Part shown: positions 9,378 to 20,356 of the stretch, piece by piece
Numbering within the stretch: position 1 is the first letter of the stretch
Layout of the letters: each line of letters starts with the position of its first letter
Origin: Rodentolepis nana
Taxonomy: Eukaryota; Platyhelminthes; Cestoda; Cyclophyllidea; Hymenolepididae
Reading direction: 5' to 3'
NCBI GenBank assembly: GCA_900617975.1
Contig: UZAE01000092.1
Location: forward strand, 1 to 39,526
DNA length: 39,526 nucleotides
The notes under the pieces: model-generated
Databases searched by the model: none
Told to the model about the DNA's origin: nothing
Seen by the model: the letters and a program-made list of their open reading frames with translations, nothing else
Translations under genes and position numbers: made by a program

Positions 9378-12300
9378 CTAGAAAATGGGGCAAAGATTAG
9401 CCTTTTTTCGAATTCAAAACCTACCTTGGTGACGTTTTATGTGGGTTTTAAGAGAACTCTCTGTGGTATAGGTTCTTGTGCAAAATTTACAAGCAAAAGG
9501 CTTGACTTTATTATGAACGTGCTCGTGACTTTGCAAGCTACGCATTGTCGCAAAACCTTTGTGACATTGACAACAGAAGAAAGGCCAATTCCCAGTATGA
9601 GTGAACATGTGCCTTTTTAAATCCCCAGGAGTTACAAAATTCTTTCCACATTGTTCACAATGATGTCTTCGTCTCTAAATAGATTAAAAAATTTAGCAAA
9701 TATGCTAATTTACCCCCTTGTGCGTATCAACATGGAAGGAATAGTTTGAGCATGCATTGAAGGACCTAGCACAGAATGGACATTTGTACGGCTTGACTCC
9801 AGTATGCGTCCGTTCATGAATTATCATTCCGTTTTTAGTAGCAAATCCCTTTTTACAATATGGACACGACCATGGCTTCTCCCCGGTGTGAGTGCGGATA
9901 TGCCGAATGAGTAGAGATGGTCTATCAAATGATTTGTCGCAGTAACGGCAAGGATGACTTTTCTTATCCAGGTTATTCTTTGTACTTGATCCTGGCTCGT
10001 GGAAAACCTCTGAAAGTCTGGCTGGATTCCTGTGGCTTAGGGGGGTTGAGGTAGCAAATAAGTCTATTGAAGACGATCCTTCCTCTGATGAAGCGAGCTG
10101 TCTCTCTAAAGTCGAGGTACTCGCAGATCCGATTCCACTATCTCTATTCATTGATTCTTTATCACCTGATAGACTTTCTCCAGTTCCTAATGCCTTAGTA
10201 GCCAAGAAGCCTTGATCGGACTTTGAATAGAGCTTTAAGGGGTAAAGAATAATATTTGATTTAGATGACCTCTGGATGAAACACGAAAATTTTTAAAACG
10301 TATTTTAAAAGAAATGGCTTTTAGATCGAGCAGTGAATGAATCCTCAATTGTGCCTAAAAATAAACTGAAAATAATAATAAATGATTACTGGGAGAAACA
10401 ATAACATTTCTACCACGGAGATGTTTAACCCCCAATACATGATAAAGCGGTATCAATTAAGGCCTGCCTTTATAGGCTGATGACACTTTAACCAATTAGG
10501 GGCTGCAGTGATAAATCTGCATAGATTGGTTAAGTTCTGGAAGTACCACGAGTCAAAATGTGCTCTGCAAAGGCTGTCAGGCACACAAAGCATCGACTCT
10601 TTAAAAATCATAGAATCATTTAGACTTTAATACATATCTAGGAAACAGTATTAGGGAAATTTAAAAAAGGGAGTTGAATTTGAAATTAGGGTGTGGGATT
10701 GTGGGGGAGACTAGGCGAGGGAATAAGTTATGAATAAATTAAGCGTGACTTTGGAGTAACCGTGAGAACTTAGCCTTAATTGCATGAGGCAGATCAAGGG
10801 TTCTTTTAAGGTTGGACAGTCCTTAATAATCCACCTTCCTCCCCCCCCCCCCCCTCCCCGCCCTCTCTCCCCTAGGCACCTTAGATTAAAATCGCTTTCA
10901 TTGTTGAGATATTAACCTCCAAGATTGCGATTGAATAGGCCGCTCTATTCCCCCCCCCCCTCCACCTCTGGCCTAGCGACAAGCCATAATGACCTAACTA
11001 ACACTCGAGTGAACTTAGATTACACGTTCGTGTTCATATAGTTGACGCATCAAGGAACTAAAGTTGTCGGTCTATTAATAAATAAAGAAGTAACTGCTCA
11101 AAGTAAAATCGTTTGAAAAAATGCCAAGGTTGCCGAAAAAAAACATAGTCAGTTAAATCAGTAAAACTGGATATCTGATATGTTCAAACTCTTAAGTTTA
11201 TATGAGGCAAATATGGGTTGTACGACAGACTTACCTCCACGTTGTGCACCCTGGGCAACTTATACTCATATGGCAAAAAAGTCTATTAACCGACAGTTGA
11301 CTTCTAACCTCAAACTACAATGACATTTTCTTTTTCTTTACCTTTGTGTCTGTCTATTTTACATCTCCGAATCACTCATCTGTCCCCTCCCCCTCATTTC
11401 GACTGTTTGTGACTTTGATGTTCCTCTCTCCTGTAAAGCCCAAAGTCAACTAAAAGGCTAACTATCAAAAGTCTACCATTTGATATATACAATTTATTCA
11501 ATTTATTTGTTAGTAGTTTTCTATATGTATTTCTATTTAAATAACGAATCTGCATCGCATCAGTGTAGAAAAATTAGAATAGGAACAATAGTCCCATATC
11601 CATGAGGATAAATGGTTTTTTTACAACCAACTAAGTCCAGGCCATAGTTCCATTAAATAATTTGATTAATTTATTTGACATAGCCACTGATAATATAAAA
11701 TTTTGCAGAGGCCTAATAATGATATATTTAAGTTACTTAAGGCTGTTCAATCAATGAATTGAATTTGAATCTCCAAATTTTTTAAAGGCTTTAGAGGAAG
11801 AAAATAGGCACAAAATTAAATTTGTTGGTGAGGTATGACAAGCTTACGGAGTACCAGACAAAAGACATTGTACTCAGAGATTTTAGGATCTCCTCATTCT
11901 CTCAATAGGCACGACCATCCAAATAGAACGTGTGTAGCAAGCGAGAATGCATTATACAATTGCAAAGAAATTAAGTGAACACTGTGTCTACCATCTCAAA
12001 AGATAATTCTCATATAGGGGTATGATCTGAGTTAAATTGTGAATATGACAGCAATAAACTCGAAGGAACCTTTTTTTATGCAGTTCGCATACCCTTCACA
12101 CCTGGAGACAGAATTCAGCAGCCGATGCGTGGGCGGTCCGTATAAACCAACAGAGAAATGGTAAGGCATAGAAGTCTTAGTATTTAGCGATGAGACCCCC
12201 GTAAGCTACGGTTCTACACATAGTAAAAGTCGACTAATTAGTAAAATATTTCAAAACGCATTGACTGTTGCAATTAGCCTAACAATGGACAACTATATTG

Positions 12301-12448
12301 GTGCATCAAAGTTTGAACAAGCAAATAGTCAAAACATCAAAAGATAATGAAAAAAAAACATGAAAACAATAAGACATACGCTGATTGATGAGTCTCCAGA
12401 CACCGGTTCCTTTAAATCGAGTAAACGATTAATTGTAAATTCTATCAT
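8659..12448 (-). CDS. six-finger C2H2 zinc-finger transcription factor, probable repressor
   Basis: Predicted DNA-binding nuclear protein, modelled as four coding exons (12448-12380, 10271-9714, 9674-9425, 9377-8659) that keep phase and give 531 aa. Visible parts: an eh1-like FTINRLL at residues 4-10, a Ser/Thr-rich stretch with DSGIG at about 66-70, and C2H2 fingers at about 131-151, 159-179, 187-207, 215-235, 243-263 and 271-291. The first linkers are TGEKP and TGVKP. A long Pro/Ser/Gln-rich tail ends PLDLTTKGPRGLNI, where PLDLT at 518-522 fits the CtBP-binding PxDLS/T motif. Fingers 1-3 and 4-6 look like duplicates of one module. eh1 and PxDLS motifs in known factors recruit Groucho and CtBP; repression by this protein is inference. 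I do not recognise the orthologue and give no symbol. Exons 2-4 are secure. Exon 1 is a prediction; translation could instead start at an internal Met (residue 64). Confidence 0.85.
9425..9674 (-). CDS. zinc-finger gene, exon 3 (fingers 4-6)
   Basis: Starts after CTATTTAG with RRRHHCEQC and ends KRHQ plus one base at CACCAAG/GTAGG. It codes exactly for fingers 4 to 6 (CEQC...HMFTH, CCQC...HEHVH, CKFC...HIKRH). All zinc ligands are present. Linkers TGNWPF and NKVKPF differ from the classical TGEKP. Confidence 0.85.
9714..10271 (-). CDS. zinc-finger gene, exon 2 (fingers 1-3)
   Basis: Codes for 186 residues: a Ser/Thr/Asp-rich region and then fingers CRYC...HIRTH, CPYC...HERTH and CPFC...HVDTH. 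The 3' end is AAGGGG/GTAAAT, phase 0. The 5' end is placed at the pyrimidine-rich acceptor TTTCATCCAG/AGG, phase 0, because the open frame is closed by TAA about 23 nt further upstream (inside the intron). Confidence 0.85.
10841..10854. repeat. poly(C) tract, 14 nt
   Basis: Pure C14 followed by TCCCCGCCCTCTCTCCCC. A second run, C11, lies about 95 nt away at 10950-10960. The zinc-finger transcript would carry both as G runs in its intron. Confidence 0.95.
11215..11490 (+). mobile_element. SINE-like retroposon, copy 6
   Basis: Plus-oriented copy with a full head but internal losses: the stretch with the GTATGTCATATTCGAC block of other copies is gone. It lies inside the predicted first intron of the zinc-finger gene, antisense to it. 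I see no clear target-site duplication, which suggests an older insertion. Confidence 0.8.
12380..12448 (-). CDS. zinc-finger gene, predicted exon 1 with eh1-like motif
   Basis: From the first ATG downstream of the TATA box (12446-12448), 23 codons run MIEFTINRLLDLKEPVSG and on to an AGC/GTATGT donor in phase 0, the phase exon 2 needs. FTINRLL fits the eh1 pattern F-S/T-I-x-x-L/I-L. A longer frame reaches upstream past the TATA box and would require a different transcription start. The link to exon 2 across 2.1 kb is inference. Confidence 0.5.
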
Positions 12449-12501
12449 GTGAAAGGGAAATAGCACGAATAAAAGAGTTGCCAAAGTAGGGCCCTTGCGG
12501 T

Positions 12502-12620
12502 CTTTTATAAGTGAGCGACGTGGTCTTCTAAACATCATCCAATTGGAAATCAGAAGTAACGTCACTGGCCAATCAGTGGGCTACTAACTGCGAGCTCTAG
12601 TGGACATCACATCCAATTGG
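12502..12620 (-). promoter_or_regulatory. predicted promoter of the zinc-finger gene
   Basis: Read on the minus strand, this holds in order a CCAATTGG palindrome (12613-12620), an inverted CCAAT box TGATTGG (12569-12575), a CRE-like TGACGTTA (12557-12564), a second CCAATTGG (12539-12546) and a TATA box TATAAAAG (12502-12509). Initiation about 30 nt beyond the TATA would fall near 12479, giving a leader of about 31 nt before the ATG. Spacing suits a compact RNA polymerase II promoter. GATTGCGCA at about 12620-12630 (plus strand) resembles a C/EBP-type site. Confidence 0.55.
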
Positions 12621-12630
12621 GATTGCGCAC

Positions 12631-13249
12631 GCCAAATATTGCGGGGAATTTTTTCTTTGGTTAAAATCACAGGCTTAAAATTTGAAGGTAGAAAAGGTAT
12701 TGATTTATGGGCCACCAATGATAGACAAATAAGTTGGAATCAACTGAAATAGTAATTTTCAACTGTCGATTCTGTGCAAAAAATTTCACTCACATAACCT
12801 TTTTGGCTGCAAGTGAATCGAGCACTACCTTGTCAATTTGAAGGTCAGTGTAGTGGAGAGCTTCAATAAATTCTTCTCAATTTAATGGGTAGATATTATG
12901 CCACTGGGGATTATGACAGAAAAATCGAGTAGATACCTGAGTTTAAAATATTAAAATCTCCTCATTGACGTCATTACCTTTAACCACTTTGAGCATTAAT
13001 TACGTTAGCCAATCTTGTCTTCGAACTTAGTGCCAAAAAACCATTAAGACGGAGTTTACAGAGCTACAAATGACCTCATTTGTAATTCTTCGAGAACAGA
13101 ATCATATAAACATATTTTGCTTAATTTAGGTTAAAATCAATCTCAAGACACATCAGTAGTCATCCATAATTAATGAATAATAAATAATGAGTATTAAGTA
13201 AAGTAAAAAGGAGACTTGAGAGAGGAAGATAGCGAGCTAAGGAGGAGAG
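12631..13249. other. intergenic stretch upstream of the zinc-finger promoter
   Basis: I see no supported gene. More distal regulatory sequence of the zinc-finger gene could be here, but nothing identifies it. Confidence 0.4.
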
Positions 13250-13470
13250 TTTATGAGAGGAAACCTTACATGTTGATAATAAAGCAAGTGTCTCTGCGTT
13301 TGTCCTCTTGTACGTAACTACAAAATCGATTTGCCCAGACGTTTAGACAAGGACGCGCGTGAGGATGTGTGCAGGCACAATTATCAAAAAACTCACCAAG
13401 ATATGGGAAATAGGGACTTGAGTAGCAGGAAAATATAGGTGAAAGATCAACCTATTTTCATAATGATTAT
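13250..13470. repeat. second dispersed repeat family (B), copy 2
   Basis: Counterpart of 3041-3245 in the same orientation, with shared ordered blocks (AAGTGTCTCTGCGTTTGT, AGACAAGGACG, GCAGGCACAATTATCAAAAA, GAAAGATCAACCTATTTTCA). Length differences of some tens of bases separate the blocks. Confidence 0.45.
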
Positions 13471-16400
13471 GAATAGGGAAAAATTTTAGCTTAATTCAAT
13501 ATTATTAGAAAAATAGGCGTTCCTCTATAGTGCTTACGGAATCTAGCATACCAGCTTCACATTAGAGGCTCAGACAAAGAATTTTTCCTGGCGGGAATTT
13601 ATTCCTAATTAGTTTCACATGTACCCAATTTCGGCTATTTATCTCACTCATTTATGATCTCCATCCGAAAAGAAATCCTCCCCCTTTATTCGCCTTCCAG
13701 TTTCTTATACTTTTTGATTCACTCCACACTTAAAGCAAAATGGGCCTATTTTGAGATTTATTCATTTGATTTACGCATATGCTATAACGCCTATGTTTTT
13801 GTTTCTCTGAGAGATTGTAGTTCTGGTGGTAGGAGAGAAGGTGAATAAAATGACACCCTGACTTCATCATCACAAATGTTCCCCCACTCAAACGACTACT
13901 CCAATTACTTCTTCTCAGTTACAATATATTATTTATAATGACTTATTCATTATATTAGGAGTTAATTACGGAGAAATTGAGTTACCGATAAGAGGTCTAA
14001 ATCTTACCAAATCGTAGCTCCTTGTGAGGACTTTCGAACATAAGAAAATTGTGACAAAGTTTTTTAATTCCGTAAGAGGCCCAGCCCAATGAGTCACTTT
14101 CAATTCCATTTGATTTTGACTTGGGGGTTTCAAAATCAAGGAGCCTACAAATATTAAGGTAATTGGAGAAGCATGGGCAAGGCAGAGCGAGTGACGTTGG
14201 AAGAAGAGCAAAAGACTCGCGCAAAAAAAGTTAAAAATGACACGTTAAAAATATGAAAAATGCCAAAATTTGCAAAGTTTAACTTCTTTAATTTTTCATC
14301 TTTTACTTTAATCGAGGCTTAAAATTTATTTGAGAATGGTTTAAGGCTTAGAAAATAAGTACTGGAGAAAACTAAAGTTCAGGACTTTCTATAGAAACGA
14401 CGCTCGTCATGTTTTGTTTTTTTACGATATTCTTGAAGGTGAATAGTCTGTGAGAGTATATAAGCATTACTTAGTCTCTTGTACAGTCCAAACACGATGT
14501 TTTAATTCCCTTAAAATCAATACCACAAGCATGCATCGTTGAAGAACAAAAGGAAAACTCTAGAATTTTAAATTTTAAATACTAAGTCCACTACTATTTC
14601 TTTAATTTTGATTCAAAGGAAAGGAAATAGTTATCAATAACAGTTACCGTAAAATACAGGCCTGAACAAACGCCAATAGCTTTAATAATAACAGAGTGGT
14701 TTACACCATATCAACTTTAATATTATTGTAAAAATCCTTTAAGAGGAGTATTATTAATGAATTTATCTAACAGAAATGAGAAAATGATCGCTATTAAGAA
14801 TTGGAACTCGGGATTTAGTGTAGCAGTCCACCGAGTGACTTTCAGTAGGCGTCATTGTCTTAATGGAGTTGACATGGTCTTCCACTTAAATCTACTGATA
14901 ACTCAGTTCGGAATGCCGATAATACCAATTTGTCAGGTTTCCAGAAACCAAATCGTGGAACTTAAGTCTTGGAACACCTGATTACGACATATTGAATTGC
15001 AACTTTATAGGCAGCAAATAAACGTTAATTTCAGTGAAAAGATACAAGTGAACAACTTTAGGTAAATTAAAATGGACATTTTTCGTCTGAAGTTAATCGT
15101 AATTGAATGAAAAAAGGTGGGTTATGGTGAATTGGCTACATCACTAAAGTCTTTCAACTGCCCTTAATACGGGGTCATCGAAGAGATGGATTTGTTTACT
15201 TTACGTTCAAGATCGTTCATTACACCGACCTAAGGATAAAGTTGTGAAATGATCCTGACGTGAAGTGTGATGAGTAAATGAATGAATGTTAAGAAAAGTG
15301 ACTTTTAGTTCCTTATGAAGCAATTAAGGTTGCACAAAAGAGATGCCGATGAGGAAATGAAAAAGACTCAATTTAAAAGAAATTGGCCAATATTTTAACC
15401 ATTGCTGATTTATTTTTGCACGATAAATGATATAGCAAACAATATGTGGAAAGGAATTTTCTTCCAATTTAATCTTGCGTCATTTCTTTAAAAAAAATAA
15501 GCAAAACTTTACGACTAATTAATGGACGGTCCCATAGTTCCTAATGCAATTATGAAAGCGCATTACAGCAATCATTTTTGGCTAAAGGGAACCATCATAG
15601 AAGCCTTTCCGGTGAGAGAATTGGATTCACCTACACCCTATATAAACCGGAATTAACAACGGATGGAAATGGAACCACTGATCTCTGACATGACAGACTA
15701 GCAGGGTGACCAGCGCCTATTAGCCACTGGGGGGGGGGGGAAACTTGGCGGTCAACTAACGTTTCTTTAGCTCTCCCATCTATTGAACTTGTTCAATTTC
15801 ACGAAAAGATTTTTATGCAACCAAGTTACTCCATATATATATATAACTTTTTAACAGCTTTCACACAGGTATCTATAAAACTCTATTTCACTCGAAATTA
15901 AGAATACGAGGTTTCAAACTATCTTGGCATTTTTTCATAACAACAGAAATTGTTATGCTTCGCACCATCTCCCGCAAAAGTTGGATCGTTGGGGCAGATC
16001 TGCCTCCTTAGCTCGAAGACGCTTTTGATGAGATCTGTTATTTATCTAGACGATGGGAATCTAAAAATAAAGCAAGGCAGCACGTCCAATAACTCAGTCA
16101 AAGCGAATAGATTAACAAAGTTGTGGAAATTGAGAAAGTAGTTTGACTTATCAGCCCGCAAATCAAATTAGGAATCTTGAACATCTGGACATTAGTATGA
16201 TTCCAAGAGAACTTGATGGTTAATCCGCATAAAAAATTTCTTTCAACTAACCTCACTCATTCACTGAACCAATTTTGATGGTTCCTTTGTTCGGACTAAC
16301 ATTAATGAGACAAGTAACTATTTTTTTATCCTCTACTTTGATTTACAATCCACATATATCTGATGACGTAGTCACATTTTAAATTAATTGATTATAGCTA

Positions 16401-17870
16401 TTATTACGAGCATAGGTAAATATATTGTTAAAATGTAATTTCATTGTAATTGTGTTGGAAAAGACAAAAATTGTCATAAAATTTCAAATATTGTTGTTAA
16501 TTACTAAGATATCTGGTTATAATTAACCTAAGTTTCCAAAGGGATTATTTTGGTAAATAAATTGCAAAAATTGATTCATGTAGAATTTTATTCTCAAATA
16601 GCCTATTTTAAAAGTATGTTAAAAACTGGGAAATAAACAAATTGAATATTTAAAGAAAAAAAAACGCAAATATTTTTTTAAATATTTTACTTGGGTAATA
16701 GAACATCGAATGAACCATGCTATAGCAGCTAACATGTGTAAGCATAGGAGTGCCATTGTTAAGAGCTCACTTAAATCGATTGGCCAAAAGGTCTCAATTG
16801 TAGTGACTTTGAAGTAAAATCGTGAAAATTGACATTGATCATGACCCATTAAAATGACTTTGGTCCTCTACGAGAACGTGAACAAATTGCAAAGTTCCAG
16901 AATTCAGATTAGATGATATTCTTAAAATCCTGAAATATGATTTTGTTTTTATTCCAATAATATCGATGGCAAGGAAAACTTTTCTCAACAAAATTTAAAT
17001 GGAAACAAATGATATTTGAATGCCTTCAAATTTCACACAAATATTAATGTAAATGGTAACAATTATTCAAGGAATAAATATGAAATTAAATTTAGATATG
17101 GATAACTTTCTTTACCAAAGGTAATATTAAACTAGTCTTAATTTAATTGACTCATTTCCGGGCATAATTTTCACGAAGTTGTAAAATATTTGAGAAACAG
17201 AATAATTTTGAATGCAATGACAATTTGGGAAAAGCAAGTGCTACCTTTTACTGTGTTTAGGAAAAGTATCACTTTAAAGATAATTTTCCATTGGTGCTTA
17301 ATAAGTTTCTACTCAGAAGGTATACGGGAAAAATCGATTTCAATTAAAATTTCATAAATACTTCAATTATTTTTTTTCAACGAAAACTATGAAATTGAAG
17401 CATGGTAGACATTAGTAAATACGTACATTTTTTTCAAAAACTCAAACCTAATTTAAATTAAATGCTTAATTAACATGCTAGGCCAGACTGGTATGCGAAC
17501 AATCTTTTCTTTGGCTGAAAATCCTTCACCCACACGATGCTTGAATTGACAAAGTATTTTTTAAATTTAATAACATCGCCTAAATATTAACCGGACGAAA
17601 CAAAATTGAATTTTTAGGCCAAAATTTGGATGGCTGTTAAGATTATTTATGCTAACGACATTTCGCCCTCAAAAACATACCAACGTTCTGTCGTTATTGC
17701 TATTCACTTTAGTCGTCTTGCTCCAACGGTAGAGACTGCAATAGTCCTTCTTAGTGGGATAAAATGAATTGTGAATGCAACTGACTTGAAATAAAACTTA
17801 TGAAATATAGAGAGGCATTGAGGCCCTTTTAAAATTCCATCGAATTTAACTAAATAGATTGCAATTAAGT
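13471..17870. other. gene-free stretch
   Basis: Mostly AT-rich. Short frames (for example 13654-13848, 14757-14981, 15950-16141) have no recognisable domain. CTATATAAACC near 15640 looks like a TATA box but leads only to a 12-codon frame. G12 lies at 15729-15740 and (AT)n at 15833-15845. Confidence 0.45.
15729..15740. repeat. poly(G) tract, 12 nt
   Basis: Pure G12 in otherwise low-GC DNA. Confidence 0.95.
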
Positions 17871-18193
17871 TGTGTGCGATAGACTTACCTCCACGTGGTG
17901 CACCCTGGGCAACGTGTACTCATACGGCAAAATAGTCTATTAACTGGCAGTTGACTTCTGACTTCAAACTACCATCACCCCCACTGTATGTCATATTTCA
18001 CCACTTCCACAGTAATCACCCTACCTTTTCTCTGCCTTTGTGTCTGTCTCTTTTACAACTGTAAACCACTCTTCTGTTCCCCATCCCTCGAGTTTCTGTC
18101 TACTTTGATGTCCCTTCCCCCTGTGAAGCCCGAAGTCAGCTAAACTGCTAATGATAACTATCGAAACGCCTGCCATTTGAAATAAATAAATAT
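17871..18193 (+). mobile_element. SINE-like retroposon, copy 7
   Basis: Full-length plus-oriented copy from TGTGTGCGATAGACTTACC to a GAAATAAATAAATA tail. It is close to the consensus and keeps the CCACGTGGTGCACC block and the CGTGTACTCATACG hairpin region. I find no convincing target-site duplication. A 65-codon frame on the minus strand is carried by the repeat and is not a gene. Confidence 0.9.
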
Positions 18194-19596
18194 TTTTACA
18201 AAGTATTTTATTCACCAAGAGTGTTATTGAAGAGTATCATCTGCAATTTTAAATATATAAAATAGCAACAGTTAACTTCAAAGTGATGAATTACAGAGCT
18301 CTCAAACTTATTTTTAGCTAAAAGATAAAAGGCGAATAAAAAAATTAAATACTGAATCTCAAATGAAACGACATTGGAATTAGTACCGTTTTAGTTACTG
18401 AAAATTACCAGTAGATAACCAAACTAGCTTAATCCAATAGCACATATTTATTCTTCTACTTAAATGTTATAAGTTTAAGTAAGCTATAAATCTTCAAACG
18501 ATTTATTGATTCTTACGTAGCATAAATAAACCTCAAATGATATGTTATTAATATTACTTTTATCTTATAGCGTTATATAACCTAAGCAATGCGAAAATTT
18601 ATAACAATGGCTGAAATATTTTTATATTTGCTAATGCAGTAACTTTTTTGAATACAAGATCTAATAATTTAATGTAAATTCAGGAAAGAATTCTACCACT
18701 TTTGTATTTCACTATTGAGAAGGTTTTGAGTTTGAGATTTACCCATGATTTTTGGTGCTATTTTATTAAAGAGGCCTATGTTTAGAATAGACTGAGTGTC
18801 GTATGATTTTAAGAAGTTGTTTTCACAAAGTTCTTATGTGATTGTCATTACAATTTGCTTTGTGATACCTTTAGTTCGCTACGGTTGAGTTAGTAAATAA
18901 CAATGAGCTAAAAATATATGGATAACAATAAATCGAAAAATACCCTTTTTTTCTACAAGAAGTCAATAAAATTTCCAGTATTTACGTCATTATTCATATT
19001 GTAACTTACGTCGGAAAATATGATTTTATGAAGTCCATGAACGTTTACAAATTTCGTTAAGGCCATTATCCATTAAATCATAGAAAAGTCATAAAAATGA
19101 AATATTTTTGACTTAAACGGACTATAATGCAATAAAAGTTTGATATTTCTATCAATATCTTCTGCAAAGTCACAGTGTATTGATATGCAAATGACATTCA
19201 TAACAATTTTACATTATCCTCAAAGAGGCTAGACATAATAAATTTCATAAACCATACGGATGTCTTCCTTGAACTCTATTTATGAAATCATTTTGTCATA
19301 TTTAACAAAGAAATTTCTGATAGAGGCTACCCTTATGATTCAATGCCTTTCTGTGGAATTCACAAACTTTTCGCGGAAATGGAATAAAGTTTTGATCAGT
19401 TTGAATTAAATAAGATATAAATTCAAGGAATTTATTACAAAACGGCCTTTGACCTAATTTTAAGGATGTTTGCTAAAAATGGAGGGGAATGGACAGTGTG
19501 TGGTTGTAAAAAAGGAAAATTTTAACAAAATCAACAAAAAATAAGGCTTTGTGCAGCGTTTTTCTATGGAATTGTTTAACTCTTGAATAGTCATTC

Positions 19597-19629
19597 AAAT
19601 AAATAAATAAATAATATATATATATATAT
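19597..19629. repeat. (AAAT)n followed by (AT)n microsatellite
   Basis: Four AAAT-type units run directly into an AT dinucleotide run. Confidence 0.9.
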
Positions 19630-20316
19630 GAAGTTAATTACAAAAAGTAATGTTTCTTCAAGTGTCAAATACATTAAAATGATGCCCTGAAATAAGTCAT
19701 AAATAAAATACAATTGAATTTAAATGTCAATTATTAAAAGTTGCTCAATAGCTTAAGTTGCCAAATTTAAGTAAACTGAACTAAGGCAAATTTGAGAGTA
19801 TTAGATAATTCAATTATTTCAGTTCGAGTGCAGATGTATTGGCGCTTTTGAAACATTTCTTGTCTACGCATGCGTTTACCAAGGACTATTACTGATCAAT
19901 TTGTCAAATAGACTATGTGGAAAAAGAACGGCAAATGATAATTTTATTTATAAAGAACTAGGAAAGGACATGACGGTTTAAGTTTGAACTGATAAATTAG
20001 AGAATATATTATTTCAGCTAATTTACTCACCCCTATTTCATCCAAATGTATTATTTGCCAATGAAAAAGTGTGGTATATTTTGAAAGAGCAGACAATTTA
20101 AAGCTAATTTTTAAATATAAATTAAAAAACACCATGTGACAAGCAGCGACTATTAAACCATGAAAAACAAGTAAGGTACGATCCTAGAAAGTTTTTAATG
20201 ATGATTTTAAAACCACAGTTTCAAGTAAATTCAATAAGTTTAAGATAACAAGTGGCCTATTTTATTCTAGTGAGTAACTTTTTGGTGAAAGATTTACGGA
20301 AATGACTCGAGTCAAA

Positions 20317-20320
<4 letters not shown>

Positions 20321-20353
<33 letters not shown>
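20321..20353. repeat. (AT)16 microsatellite
   Basis: Uninterrupted AT dinucleotide run of about 33 nt. Confidence 0.95.

Positions 20354-20356
<3 letters not shown>

Larger units (their letters stand above)
10272..12379. other. predicted first intron of the zinc-finger gene
   Basis: About 2.1 kb between predicted exon 1 (donor AGC/GTATGT) and exon 2. It holds C14 at 10841-10854 and C11 at 10950-10960, SINE copy 6, and otherwise AT-rich DNA with no gene. If exon 1 is wrong, this is upstream sequence instead. Confidence 0.5.

Noticed and set aside
9249..9620. Plus-strand 123-codon frame
   Set aside because: It is antisense to the zinc-finger exons 3 and 4, with no independent support.
12060..12240. 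A somewhat GC-richer block in the zinc-finger first intron
   Set aside because: Translation on both strands gave no recognisable protein or transposon motif.
14450..14495. GTATATAAGC with initiator-like TTAGTC about 20 nt on
   Set aside because: No gene follows on the plus strand.
15635..15710. TATA-like CTATATAAACC followed by an ATG
   Set aside because: The frame closes after 12 codons and there is no supported exon downstream; TATA-like strings are frequent in AT-rich DNA.
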